From: a bacterium | GTDB lineage: Bacteria > B130-G9 | Assembly (NCBI GenBank): GCA_021160245.1 | Contig: JAGHCW010000188.1 | Span: 1-37,929, forward strand | DNA: 37,929 nucleotides | Direction of reading: 5' to 3' | Part shown: positions 8,514-16,263 of the stretch, one piece after another | Layout of the letters: each line of letters opens with the position of its first letter | How positions within the stretch are numbered: the first letter of the stretch is position 1 | Notes under the pieces: model-generated | The model's input: the letters and a program-made list of their open reading frames with translations, nothing else | Database searches by the model: none | Told to the model about the DNA's origin: nothing | Program-made: the position numbers and the translations under genes

Positions 8514-9987
8514 TTGCGCCTTCGTCCTCCCATATCTTTATCTCGCCCTTAGCGAGCAGTTTCCCATTAAGCGAGACCGTTCCTTCGACGATTCCAAAAC
8601 CGCCATACTTCGCGGTCTCCTTCACCCTGATTTCCAGCACATCCCCGACATTCGCGGTTCCAAGAACCTTGAGATTCTTGACGGCAACTAGGAAACCCTC
8701 TAGCGAATAGCCCGGCGCGGCCATCATTCGGAAGCATTTGTGCGCAGCCTTTGTCTGGGCAATCATCTCGATGAAAACGAGCGCATCCAGCGTCCCATCC
8801 TCGGCGACGAACGGCATGGCCTCCGTGATGGTCACGGTGGCCTTGGCGGTGCGCTCGCCAACCTCGATAAGATGGTCAACGACCCGTATCGGCAGACGGT
8901 GTGGAATGATCCCCTCAATCAAGAGCGGCAGAGCGGTAATCTCGTCTTGTCGTTCTATATTCATCCAGCATAGTGGGTCGGAGGCGAGGTAGTTGCCCGT
9001 CAACTGGTATGCCGCGCCTCGGCAGCCATAGCAGCCGTCCTTTTTCTCGCACGTTCCACAAGGGCCTTGTATTGTGTTGTGATAGTTCTTCAGGTCTCGC
9101 ATGACCTCGCTTGTGCTCAAGATGTCGGCAAGGGCCAGCTGCCTTATGCTGCCAATTGGGATGGTTACGCCGACGCACGGGAAGACGTCACCATGCGAAC
9201 TTACGAGGCAGGAAAAAAGATGCCGCATACATCGGTGCCCGAGTAGTGGGGGCTGAGGGTCCCAGGCGAGGCCGTATTCATTCCGGTCGATTGCGCAAAC
9301 CTCGGAAAAAAGAGCATGGAGCCTCTCTGGCTCAACTTCCAGCCACTGATTGCTATTCGCGTTTCCCTGAGGCGTTATCATCTCGAAGTAGGGGACGATC
9401 TCCTGGTCTCGCAACCACCTCCACATTTTTGGCAGATCGTCGATGTTCTGCTTGCAGATGATAGTGCTGACCGCCAAAACCGCGCTCTTGGAGGGGTAGC
9501 CCGCTTCCTTTAGATTTGCGAATGCTGAGCGGATTATCTTGAATGACCCGGGCCTGCCGGTAAGCGTGTCCTGTGTTTTCTCATCAAATGAGTTCATCTT
9601 CAATATGACCCGAACGTCCAGGTCAATGAGCTCTTTTGCGACTTCGGCCGATAGATTCGTCCCGTTTGTGAACATCTCCACGCAAAGTCCCTCGTTCCTG
9701 ATGAACCTCAGCGTCGGGAGTATCCTGGGGTGGAGCATCGGCTCTCCGCCTAGGATGATAATCCGCTTTGCCCCTAAGTCTTTTGCCTGCCGGATAACAT
9801 CGCGAACTTCCTCGTCCGTGAGCTCATTTACGAGGTCAGACGCCTTTGGGACATAGCAATATGGGCAGTTGAAATCGCAGCGCAAGCTCAGCTCGAGCTC
9901 CATAGATAGAAGCCGCCCCTCTCTGACAGCCTGCTCAATCTGCTCTTGAGACTCGCACCCCGGAACGCTTATGTGGCAGAGCGGCAA
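8485..9987 (-). CDS. radical SAM/SPASM protein fused to hotdog dehydratase (ApeP-like)
   Basis: This 500-residue two-domain protein has a radical SAM core with Cys37, Cys41 and Cys44 in CDFNCPYC, followed by ILGGEPMLH. A complete SPASM-type auxiliary cluster region follows: CMRHLFSCLVSSHGDVFPC, then CGTCEKKDGCYGC, then DPLC near residue 343. From about residue 350 a FabZ/ApeP-type hotdog domain begins, with His363 in IIPHRLPIRVVDH and Glu407 in ALVFIEMIAQTKAA. These are the positions of the dehydratase catalytic pair. The C-terminus ends LLAKGEIKIWEDE. The start is TTG at 9987, with AGGAG eight bases upstream and a 19-base overlap with the ligase gene. There is no stop or frameshift between the domains, so the fusion is real in this sequence. 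The dehydratase step fits the pathway. What the radical SAM part modifies is unknown; a role on the ACP-bound or starter aryl group is only a guess. Confidence 0.88.
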   Translation of the reverse strand: MPLCHISVPGCESQEQIEQAVREGRLLSMELELSLRCDFNCPYCYVPKASDLVNELTDEEVRDVIRQAKDLGAKRIIILGGEPMLHPRILPTLRFIRNEGLCVEMFTNGTNLSAEVAKELIDLDVRVILKMNSFDEKTQDTLTGRPGSFKIIRSAFANLKEAGYPSKSAVLAVSTIICKQNIDDLPKMWRWLRDQEIVPYFEMITPQGNANSNQWLEVEPERLHALFSEVCAIDRNEYGLAWDPQPPLLGHRCMRHLFSCLVSSHGDVFPCVGVTIPIGSIRQLALADILSTSEVMRDLKNYHNTIQGPCGTCEKKDGCYGCRGAAYQLTGNYLASDPLCWMNIERQDEITALPLLIEGIIPHRLPIRVVDHLIEVGERTAKATVTITEAMPFVAEDGTLDALVFIEMIAQTKAAHKCFRMMAAPGYSLEGFLVAVKNLKVLGTANVGDVLEIRVKETAKYGGFGIVEGTVSLNGKLLAKGEIKIWEDEGANGKHAKGAG

Positions 9988-11267
9988 CTTGCTGGCTCCT
10001 CTCTAAAAAAGCGAACCGGTTTTCGCGACCCCTCGTCATAGACGCGTCGTCGAATTGCAGCCTCATCCAAGACAACCACCTCGGGTCTCACTCGCAGTCT
10101 AGCCTGGAGCCTCCGGATTATCTCGTTCGCCTCGGCAGACGGGTCCTTCAGCGCTACATATATGGTTAGGATATCGGATAGATTGGCATCTGTCCGCAAC
10201 TCAAGATAATAGTCGCAGACGGCGTCAATCTCGTCTAGTACCGAGTAAACGGTCTGGGGGTATAGCGTCGTACCTCGGACTTTCATCATCTGCTGCTTTC
10301 TGCCGAGAATGGGACCCAGCCGAGGCGTTATTCGTCCGCATGAACAAGGCTCGTCGATAAGGAAGCTGATGTCTCCCGTCTTGAAGCGGATGAGCGGCAT
10401 TCCCTCAACCATCATGGGTGTTATCACGAGCTCTCCGATCTGTCCCGGCGGCAAGACTGAGCCCTCGTTATCTACTATCTCGGCGATGGCGAGGTCGGGA
10501 TGCAGATGCCCCCCCGCCTGGGCTGCGCATTCGCAGAAAGTCGTTACCATCTCGGACGAGGCGTATGTGGAGAAGACCTTTGCGCCCCAGATGCTCTCCA
10601 AGTCTGCGCCCACCTTCAGAGGCGCAAGTCGCTCATCACGCAACGGCTCCCCTATGCAGACAAGTCGCTTAACTGCGGTCCTTCTGGGGTCGATGCCCTT
10701 CTTCTGAAGATGAATCCCAAGCCTCCTCAGGAATGTGGGGACACCCACAATCGCGGTAGGGTTCATCCTCGCTATGATCTCCGTGTGGCTCTGAGGCGTA
10801 TTGACGCCGTTGCGAATCGCCGCAGCGCCTAAGGCCCGGGTCCCAAGGAAATAGGCCAGGCCCGCGACGAAGCATCTGTCAATCGTGCAGGTCAAGAGGA
10901 CTATGTCGCTAGCTGTGATGCCACAAGCTGCAAACGACTTCATCTCGTTATACTCCAGCCGCCGCAGGTCGTGTTCAGTGTACATCACCTGGGTTGGCTT
11001 GCCGCAGGTCCCGGACGACAGAACGATATCGACTATCTGATTTGAAGAGACGGCGCGGAACTCATCGTTTGCCAGCTCAAAATCCGTCTTATCCGTAAAT
11101 GGCAGATCGGACATCTGGTCAAGAGTTATCCGCTCGATGTCCGGGGCTAGGTCTTCGAGAAGCTTTCTATAATAAGGCGAATTAGCCCGACAATAGGCCA
11201 GATGCTCTCGCAGGTTCTTCTGCTGGACGTCCCTGATGGCCTTGGGATCGGAGAATGCTATGTCCAA
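9969..11267 (-). CDS. PaaK-type adenylate-forming acyl ligase
   Basis: This 432-residue protein resembles phenylacetate-CoA ligases. It has an N-terminal LREHLAYCRANSPYYRKLLED helix pair, the nucleotide-binding loop LSSGTCGKPT, an IWGAKVFSTYASSE region and the RFKTGDI motif. The CXCGR segment (PCSCGRITPRLG) and the small C-terminal domain beginning VRGTTLYPQTVYSVLDE complete the family pattern. It should adenylate a carboxylic acid and pass it to CoA or directly to the ACP encoded two genes upstream. In known aryl-polyene clusters a different AMP-ligase (ApeH type) loads the aryl starter, so this PaaK-type enzyme may replace it. The start is TTG at 11267; the gene begins 17 bases after the acyltransferase stop. 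The substrate cannot be read from sequence. Confidence 0.82.
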   Translation of the reverse strand: MDIAFSDPKAIRDVQQKNLREHLAYCRANSPYYRKLLEDLAPDIERITLDQMSDLPFTDKTDFELANDEFRAVSSNQIVDIVLSSGTCGKPTQVMYTEHDLRRLEYNEMKSFAACGITASDIVLLTCTIDRCFVAGLAYFLGTRALGAAAIRNGVNTPQSHTEIIARMNPTAIVGVPTFLRRLGIHLQKKGIDPRRTAVKRLVCIGEPLRDERLAPLKVGADLESIWGAKVFSTYASSEMVTTFCECAAQAGGHLHPDLAIAEIVDNEGSVLPPGQIGELVITPMMVEGMPLIRFKTGDISFLIDEPCSCGRITPRLGPILGRKQQMMKVRGTTLYPQTVYSVLDEIDAVCDYYLELRTDANLSDILTIYVALKDPSAEANEIIRRLQARLRVRPEVVVLDEAAIRRRVYDEGSRKPVRFFREEPASCRSAT

Positions 11268-11284
11268 ATGTCGATGGAGCTCGA

Positions 11285-12091
11285 TTATTCCGCCTCTTGA
11301 TCCATTTCAGCAGTCCGGGCCGCGATGATTGCTCGGACGTGATTCTTCAGTTCAAACGGTTTCATTTTCTTAAACACTTCCCACTTAAGTGCAGGGAGCT
11401 TATACAGCTTTATCTTACCCGGTTGAAGCACAAAGTCACGTGAGGGTATTTTCTCATTCCCGACGACGCACATGGGCACGATGGCGCATTGAGATTCAAG
11501 CGCGATGCGGAAGATAGAACCGTGGAATTGCCCCATGTCGGAGCTTCCTGACCGCGTCCCCTCAGGAAACGCGACTATGGAGACGCCATCTTTGAGCAAT
11601 CTGAGCGCCTTGGCGGAGAAATCAGCGAATGATATCTCGTTGACGCTGAGATAGCCCGCCATCCGTGCTGCTCTACCCAGAATAGGGATATTAAATGTCC
11701 AGGTATTCGCTACTTGGACAGCTTCAAACGGGAGACAGCCCATCAGGAATGGGTCCGAGGCGGAACGGTGATTACAGATGAAGATGAAGGGGCCAGGGCC
11801 GTCATCGGGACCGAGATTTCTGTAGCGAACTCTTATCAACGGGAAGGCAAGCCCATATATCACTGCAAGGCCATACCAGCTGATGCTTCGGCGAAGCCGC
11901 CTCAAAGCGAGCCTTCGAGAGAAAATGCCAATGATAAGAACCGCCGGGACCAATGCTAAAACGGCGAGCGGTGTAAAGAGCAGCAGCCACACGTAGAAGA
12001 ACGTGTTGAGATAGACGACGCGAAAATCTCTGTATTTTCTAAGGCCCCAGAAGAATGACAATGTGGATTTGAGTCGCCGGAGACGGGGCAT
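11285..12091 (-). CDS. PlsC-type membrane acyltransferase
   Basis: With the ATG at 12091 (13 bases after the ACP stop) this is a 268-residue protein. The longer track ORF overlaps the ACP gene. A hydrophobic segment (TFFYVWLLLFTPLAVLALV) near the N-terminus anchors it in the inner membrane. The lysophospholipid acyltransferase motifs are present: NHRSASD (NHxxxxD, catalytic His-Asp) and FPEGTRS. It would transfer an acyl chain, possibly the ACP-bound polyene or a fatty acid, to a hydroxyl on a lipid carrier. Acyltransferases of this kind occur in aryl-polyene loci, whose products are bound to a lipid anchor. A housekeeping 1-acylglycerol-phosphate acyltransferase is the alternative, but its place inside the operon argues against that. 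Confidence 0.82.
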   Translation of the reverse strand: MPRLRRLKSTLSFFWGLRKYRDFRVVYLNTFFYVWLLLFTPLAVLALVPAVLIIGIFSRRLALRRLRRSISWYGLAVIYGLAFPLIRVRYRNLGPDDGPGPFIFICNHRSASDPFLMGCLPFEAVQVANTWTFNIPILGRAARMAGYLSVNEISFADFSAKALRLLKDGVSIVAFPEGTRSGSSDMGQFHGSIFRIALESQCAIVPMCVVGNEKIPSRDFVLQPGKIKLYKLPALKWEVFKKMKPFELKNHVRAIIAARTAEMDQEAE

Positions 12092-12104
12092 CTCTACACC
12101 GTCC

Positions 12105-12383
12105 TCAAACCGGTTTCTTGTCCGATTGGCTTTCCAAAGAGAGCTCAATGACATAATCATAAACGTCGCCTAAGGTCCGGATGCCTCTGAGTCTGGGGTC
12201 ATCACGAACCTTGACGTCGAACTTCTGCTGCAATCCAACGGCCAGGTCCACAACATCTAGGCTGTCCAAACCCAAATCATCAAACAAGTGCCTCTCGCGC
12301 AGAAGGTCGGCTTGCTTGATCTCAAAGGACTCCTTGAAAACCTCGTTGACCGCCGCGACTATCTGCTCATTTGTCATATCCAA
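12105..12383 (-). CDS. acyl carrier protein of the polyene-type cluster
   Basis: This 92-residue acidic protein has the phosphopantetheine attachment motif DDLGLDSLDVVDL, with Ser41 as the prosthetic-group site. It is a little longer than FabD-pathway ACPs (about 78 residues) and ends in a charged tail. It should carry the growing chain for the ketosynthases, ketoreductase and dehydratases of the operon. It lies 16 bases after the ketosynthase stop. Known aryl-polyene clusters commonly carry two ACPs; only this one is seen here. Starts at 12383 and at 12377 (MTNEQ) are both possible. Confidence 0.87.
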   Translation of the reverse strand: MDMTNEQIVAAVNEVFKESFEIKQADLLRERHLFDDLGLDSLDVVDLAVGLQQKFDVKVRDDPRLRGIRTLGDVYDYVIELSLESQSDKKPV

Positions 12384-12399
12384 CCAGGTCTCGCTCCTA

Positions 12400-13716
12400 T
12401 CAATTCTCGGCCTTCTTGCAGACTAAGGCCGCGTTTATTCCGCCAAATGCAAAGCAGTTCTTGATAAAAATATCAATCTTGCGGCGTAGTAGGTTGATTA
12501 CATGATGCGGTCCACTGCAATCTGGGTCAACATTCACAAGGTTCAGCGTCGGGAATATCGCGCCTTCTGCCATCATGGCAAGTGACACTATAAGCTCAAG
12601 CGCGCCCGATGCGCCGAGGGTATGTCCGATATGCCCTTTGAGGCTGCTCACAGGCACGTTGTCCCCCAATATCTGGCTTATCGCTTCCGCCTCTTCCTTA
12701 TCCCCCTGGAGCGTCGCAGTTGCGTGGGCATTGATGTAATCAACGTCCGCCGGGGAAATCCCCGCGTCTTTCATCGCATTGCTGAGGCAGGAGATTATTG
12801 AGGCGCTGTTTGATTGGCTGATGTGCGCTCCGCTGCCGCAGGTGTTGTATCCGATGATCTCCCCATAGACCTTCGCCTCTCTTCTCCGAGCATGATCGTA
12901 TTCCTCAAGCACTATCATTCCGCTACCCTCGCCGCAGACAAGTCCGTCTCTATCTTTGTCGAATGGCCTCGGCGTTTTTTGCGGCTCGTTATTGTAGTTT
13001 GTGGAAGTCGCCATAAGAACGTCAAATATCCCGGTTACCGTCGGATGAAGCTCCTCTGCCCCGCCGCAAAGCGCCAAGTCCTGCCTGCCGAGACGGATCA
13101 AATCGTATCCGACGCCGATTGCCTGCAAGGCAGACGCACACGCCGCAGACGTTGCCATCACGCAGCCCGTAATTCCGAGCAGCTGCGCCACGTTCATCGC
13201 TGCCGTGTGAGAAACGCACTGAAAGAACTTTGTCGAGGTTAGGTTCGTGATGTTCCGCTCTGGCAGAATCGTATCATAAGCCTCGAATATGCTCTGAGCG
13301 CCGCCCATTGTTGAGCCGATAATGCACCCCATACGACCCGAAGTCCGCGCCTCGTCCTCTATGCGCGCGTCCTTGAGAGCTTGCTGAGCAGCCTGCGCGG
13401 CGAAGAGACTCATCCGGCCCATTGTCCGCCGATACTTTCGGGGGATCGCTTTGGGATTCACAAGCTCGGCCGGCGCCGCGACGAGGCTTTTGAGACCGGT
13501 CAGTTCATCCCACCCGTCCATGAACCTGACGGCGCTTCTGCCTTGTCTTATGCCCTCAATAAGCGAGGGGACATCGCCGCCCAAACCAGAAACAGCGCCT
13601 ACTCCGGATATAATAACTCTCTTCAATCTTGTATTCTCCGATTTCTTAGGTCGCCCGTCGCCTTGCTCGTGCGCCAGGCTATGTCCGACAAGTTGGCGAA
13701 GGAGGATTCTTCCCAT
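12400..13716 (-). CDS. beta-ketoacyl-ACP synthase, FabF type (ApeR-like)
   Basis: This is a complete condensing enzyme. Numbered from the ATG at 13716 it has Cys193 in TSAACASALQ, His331 in NAHATATLQGD, Lys360 and His365 in LKGHIGHTLGASG, and a final FAFGGINAALV. The first 30 residues (MGRILLRQLVGH...) look unlike a ketosynthase N-terminus. Homology begins at LKRVIISGVGAVSGLG, which starts with TTG at 13626 preceded by CGGAG about nine bases upstream. That TTG may be the true start, which would leave about 110 bases after the ketoreductase. It should pair with the short chain-length-factor homologue (1255-1923) or with the second ketosynthase to elongate the polyene. Confidence 0.87.
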   Translation of the reverse strand: MGRILLRQLVGHSLAHEQGDGRPKKSENTRLKRVIISGVGAVSGLGGDVPSLIEGIRQGRSAVRFMDGWDELTGLKSLVAAPAELVNPKAIPRKYRRTMGRMSLFAAQAAQQALKDARIEDEARTSGRMGCIIGSTMGGAQSIFEAYDTILPERNITNLTSTKFFQCVSHTAAMNVAQLLGITGCVMATSAACASALQAIGVGYDLIRLGRQDLALCGGAEELHPTVTGIFDVLMATSTNYNNEPQKTPRPFDKDRDGLVCGEGSGMIVLEEYDHARRREAKVYGEIIGYNTCGSGAHISQSNSASIISCLSNAMKDAGISPADVDYINAHATATLQGDKEEAEAISQILGDNVPVSSLKGHIGHTLGASGALELIVSLAMMAEGAIFPTLNLVNVDPDCSGPHHVINLLRRKIDIFIKNCFAFGGINAALVCKKAEN

Positions 13717-13737
13717 ATTCCGCCTGCCGGAAACATC

Positions 13738-14469
13738 TTACATGGCCATGCCGCCGTTGACGCCGATGACCTGTCCATGAATGTACATGTTCTCCTCGGT
13801 GCAGAGGAAATCAACGAGCGCAGCTACGTCTTCTGGCATGCCGAAGCGATTTAGTGGAATGAGCGGCAGTATCTCGCCCTTGTTAAGACCAGCAGTCATG
13901 TCAGTCTCGATAACGCCCGGGGCAACCACATTGACTAGTATGTGCTTCCGTCCGACCTCTCTCGCCAGCGCTTTCGCGGCGCCTATTAGCCCCGCCTTTG
14001 ACGCCGAGTAATTGACCTGACCTCCGTGTCCGATTTGGCCAGAAATCGAGGAGATAACTACGATGCGGCCTCGTTTGACACGAAGCATCGGAAACAGAAT
14101 CGAATGTATCACATTGTAAAAGCCGTCGAGATTGGTGGACAGCACGGTATCCCACTCATCTTTTGTCATCCAAACAAGGAGATTGTCACGGGCGATTCCA
14201 GCGCAGAACACAACGGCATCTGGGGGGGTCTCATTCGCTCTATCCTCAAGAGACTCTCTCGTCTGCTCATAATTAGAGATATCGAATGACAGTGGCAGGC
14301 ACAACCGTCCTAGCGACTCAACCTCCGCTCCAACCGCCGCCGCCGCCTCGTGATTGCTGTAGTATCCGAGCCATATATCAAAGCCGGAACGGGCGAGGCG
14401 CAACGCTATTGCGCGTCCAATGCCACGGCTACCTCCGATAACAAGCGCGGTTTTCTCATCTCTGCTCAT
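13738..14469 (-). CDS. 3-oxoacyl-ACP reductase, FabG type (ApeQ-like)
   Basis: This 243-residue short-chain dehydrogenase starts at the ATG at 14469. The track ORF to 14565 overlaps the upstream gene and has no matching N-terminus. Motifs are the dinucleotide-binding GGSRGIGRAIA, CAGIARDN in place of NAG, the catalytic Ser in VVISSISG, and YSASK (Tyr and Lys), with VNVVAPGVIETDM and a C-terminal VNGGMAM. It should reduce 3-oxoacyl-ACP with NADPH in each elongation round. It begins 13 bases after the stop of the PagL-like gene. No enoyl reductase accompanies it, so chains reduced here and dehydrated would stay unsaturated. Confidence 0.88.
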   Translation of the reverse strand: MSRDEKTALVIGGSRGIGRAIALRLARSGFDIWLGYYSNHEAAAAVGAEVESLGRLCLPLSFDISNYEQTRESLEDRANETPPDAVVFCAGIARDNLLVWMTKDEWDTVLSTNLDGFYNVIHSILFPMLRVKRGRIVVISSISGQIGHGGQVNYSASKAGLIGAAKALAREVGRKHILVNVVAPGVIETDMTAGLNKGEILPLIPLNRFGMPEDVAALVDFLCTEENMYIHGQVIGVNGGMAM

Positions 14470-14482
14470 TTGCAGATATCCC

Positions 14483-15103
14483 TTAGAAAAATGTTCCCAC
14501 GATAAACGCCACGAAATCAGTTCCGGCGTTATCTCGATGAAACCCGCCGTTTGAGATGTGCCCAAATCGTATGGCTGCGAAGATTGGCTCCCACGTCTTG
14601 AACGAGAGCTCCACGCCCAGTCCGGCCCTCGGGTTGAAATTGAACCTAAGTCCCTGCCCCGACCGCCGGAAATCTGTGTAAATAACGCCTATTCCCGCCT
14701 CGAGATAGGGACGTATGCCGCCGGGGAAATCGCCCAGATAGTTGAATACTAGCATTCCGATCGAGGCCATAGCTCGACGGTTGGGACGGACTGTCATTCC
14801 GGTCGCGCACTCGAGTTTCAGGCGCAAGCGCTTTGGTACCTCGTGGTGACTGAACTTCGCATAGTCGAGGATCGCACAGCCCGAAAGCAGAGCGAAGCTG
14901 CGGTCGAAGTCTGGGTTATAGGTGTTCCCAAGCACTGCTGACACCCCATAGCGGTTACGGATGCTTTTGGTCTCATTCTCCTCTGAGCAAGCTCTGCCTG
15001 GAATCGCCACTGCAATGACAACCAAGAGAACCAGCGGAAATAATGCAGTACGAACCGGATGCAGACCAGCTGCTGTCAAATCTGTGATCGAATGGGAGCC
15101 CAT
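14483..15103 (-). CDS. PagL-like acyloxyacyl hydrolase / outer-membrane beta-barrel
   Basis: This 206-residue protein has an N-terminal signal (LFPLVLLVVIAVAIPGRACS) followed by alternating beta-barrel strands and a C-terminal Phe (VAFIVGTFF), the outer-membrane insertion signature. Near the end it has RFGHISNGGFHRDNAGTDF, matching the H-x-S-N segment that supplies His and Ser of the lipid A 3-O-deacylase (PagL) active site. The third catalytic residue, usually Glu, is not clearly placed here. It is the first gene of the cluster. It could trim lipid A, or be adapted to act on the polyene lipid at the outer membrane. A weak -10-like TATACT lies at 15169-15174 on the minus strand without a good -35. 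AAGAGG precedes the ATG by nine bases. Confidence 0.75.
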   Translation of the reverse strand: MGSHSITDLTAAGLHPVRTALFPLVLLVVIAVAIPGRACSEENETKSIRNRYGVSAVLGNTYNPDFDRSFALLSGCAILDYAKFSHHEVPKRLRLKLECATGMTVRPNRRAMASIGMLVFNYLGDFPGGIRPYLEAGIGVIYTDFRRSGQGLRFNFNPRAGLGVELSFKTWEPIFAAIRFGHISNGGFHRDNAGTDFVAFIVGTFF

Positions 15104-15275
15104 TAAGAATTGCCTCTTGGTGTCATCTAAGGAGATTCCATATAGCTGATGGCGCAGATTACTGGATTAGTATAGATTTGCAAGGGCAAGAGAACGAGGT
15201 AGAGAATCAGATTGAAGTTTAGGGCGGGCTTTCCAAAGGCAGAGCATAAGTCGGATTTTGGGGTCGTGGCGTGCC

Positions 15276-15328
15276 GGGGCTTGTCTCCGCCCGTCTATGT
15301 ATTAGGGCAGACACAAGGCCTGCCCTTT
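15276..15328. repeat. dispersed intergenic repeat, copy A
   Basis: About 52 bases here align without gaps to 18919-18970 with only about eight differences in the first 47 bases (shared core GGGCAGACACAAGGC). The core of this copy folds as GGGCAG...CTGCCC. The left part CTTGTCT is nearly complementary to AGACACAAG, so the unit can form a longer imperfect hairpin. It lies in the roughly 300-base gap between the PagL-like gene and the kinase remnant; I see no gene in that gap. Its family and mobility are unknown. Confidence 0.65.
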
Positions 15329-15406
15329 TGTGTGGTATGCCGAATTCAGATATCCCGTTGCATTCCTATCGAAAAGGCCCTCATGTCATTGCCTTTTCTT
15401 TGGCTC

Positions 15407-16249
15407 TCAGCTCTTCAGCGCGGCCCGGACTTTCGACGCTAGCAGGGCGAGTTGATATGGCTTCTGCGCTAGATCGAGCGCGCCATCATCAATCATCTTC
15501 TGCACCTTATCATCCATAGTATAGCCCGAAGCAAGAATGGCCCGAACATTCGGATCGATCTTTTTGAGCGCTGTAAAGCACTCACTGCCGCCCATCTCAG
15601 GCATGATCATGTCGATTTTTAACACCCCCAGTTCGAGAATGGCCACCTGTTGGGTTTGAGTCCTCAACAGATGCGCATACATCTCCTCTTCCGCAATCTT
15701 CCGTTCTGCAACATCGCGACTGGCGACGGAGATCACATCCCGATCGTCCAAGATGCCGCGTGAAAGCTCCGTCTCAACGTGTAATATCCCACCATCTTTG
15801 GTCCGAAATCTCTCTTTCGTTTTCTGCCGTCTCCCATAAGCCGCCTCAGCAAGAGCTCACCCCGCCTTAGCCATTTGATCGGGCGCATATAGCAACCGGA
15901 AACTCTTGCCCAAAAGGTCTTGCTCAGAATAGCCTAAAGACTCTTCCACAGCCCTATTGGCACGGATTATGGCTCCCCCGAGATCCGTGATTAGCATAAT
16001 GTGGTCCTTGGGGTTGCGATGCCCCTTCATTTCGTCATCCAAGTGTCGTTCATCCGCGCCGTCGGGCGATAGCGCCGAGGAGGCGGCACGATCAGGGGAG
16101 AAGGCCTGAGAGTCGCCGGGCAAGTCCACGGACAACTCTCGATCGATGCATTGCTGAAGAACTTTCAGCACGAGATTCTCGTCTTGCGGCTGCCATACAT
16201 ATTGTGCGATGCTGTTCTCGCAGAACAACTCCATGCAGACGAAACTCAT
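15407..16249 (-). pseudogene. remnant of PAS/response-regulator hybrid histidine kinase
   Basis: Two track ORFs (15857-16330 and 15407-15751) lie in the same frame and are separated by a single in-frame TGA at 15857-15859. Read through, they give an N-terminal stretch and a PAS domain (MLITDLGGAIIRANRAVEES, then LGYSEQDLLGK). A PAC-like segment (RTKDGGILHVETELSRGILD, SVASRDVAERK) follows. After TQQVAILELGV the sequence jumps to the second half of a receiver domain (IDMIMPEMGGSECF, KPYQLALLASKVRAAL). The HisKA and ATPase domains that should stand between are gone. So the gene has both a nonsense codon and a large internal deletion and cannot make a working kinase. Its 5' end touches the ribosome-binding region of the divergent peptidase gene. 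The exact original start is uncertain. Confidence 0.75.
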
Positions 16250-16263
16250 TCCGGGAGGGGAAG

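Noticed and set aside
8485-9987. Radical SAM and dehydratase as two separate genes
   Set aside because: The ORF is continuous, with no stop and no internal start with a ribosome-binding site at the domain boundary (about 8940).
15857-15859. In-frame TGA as selenocysteine or recoded codon
   Set aside because: Other genes in the window end at TGA, no SECIS-like element is evident, and the same gene has a large domain deletion, so nonsense decay is simpler.
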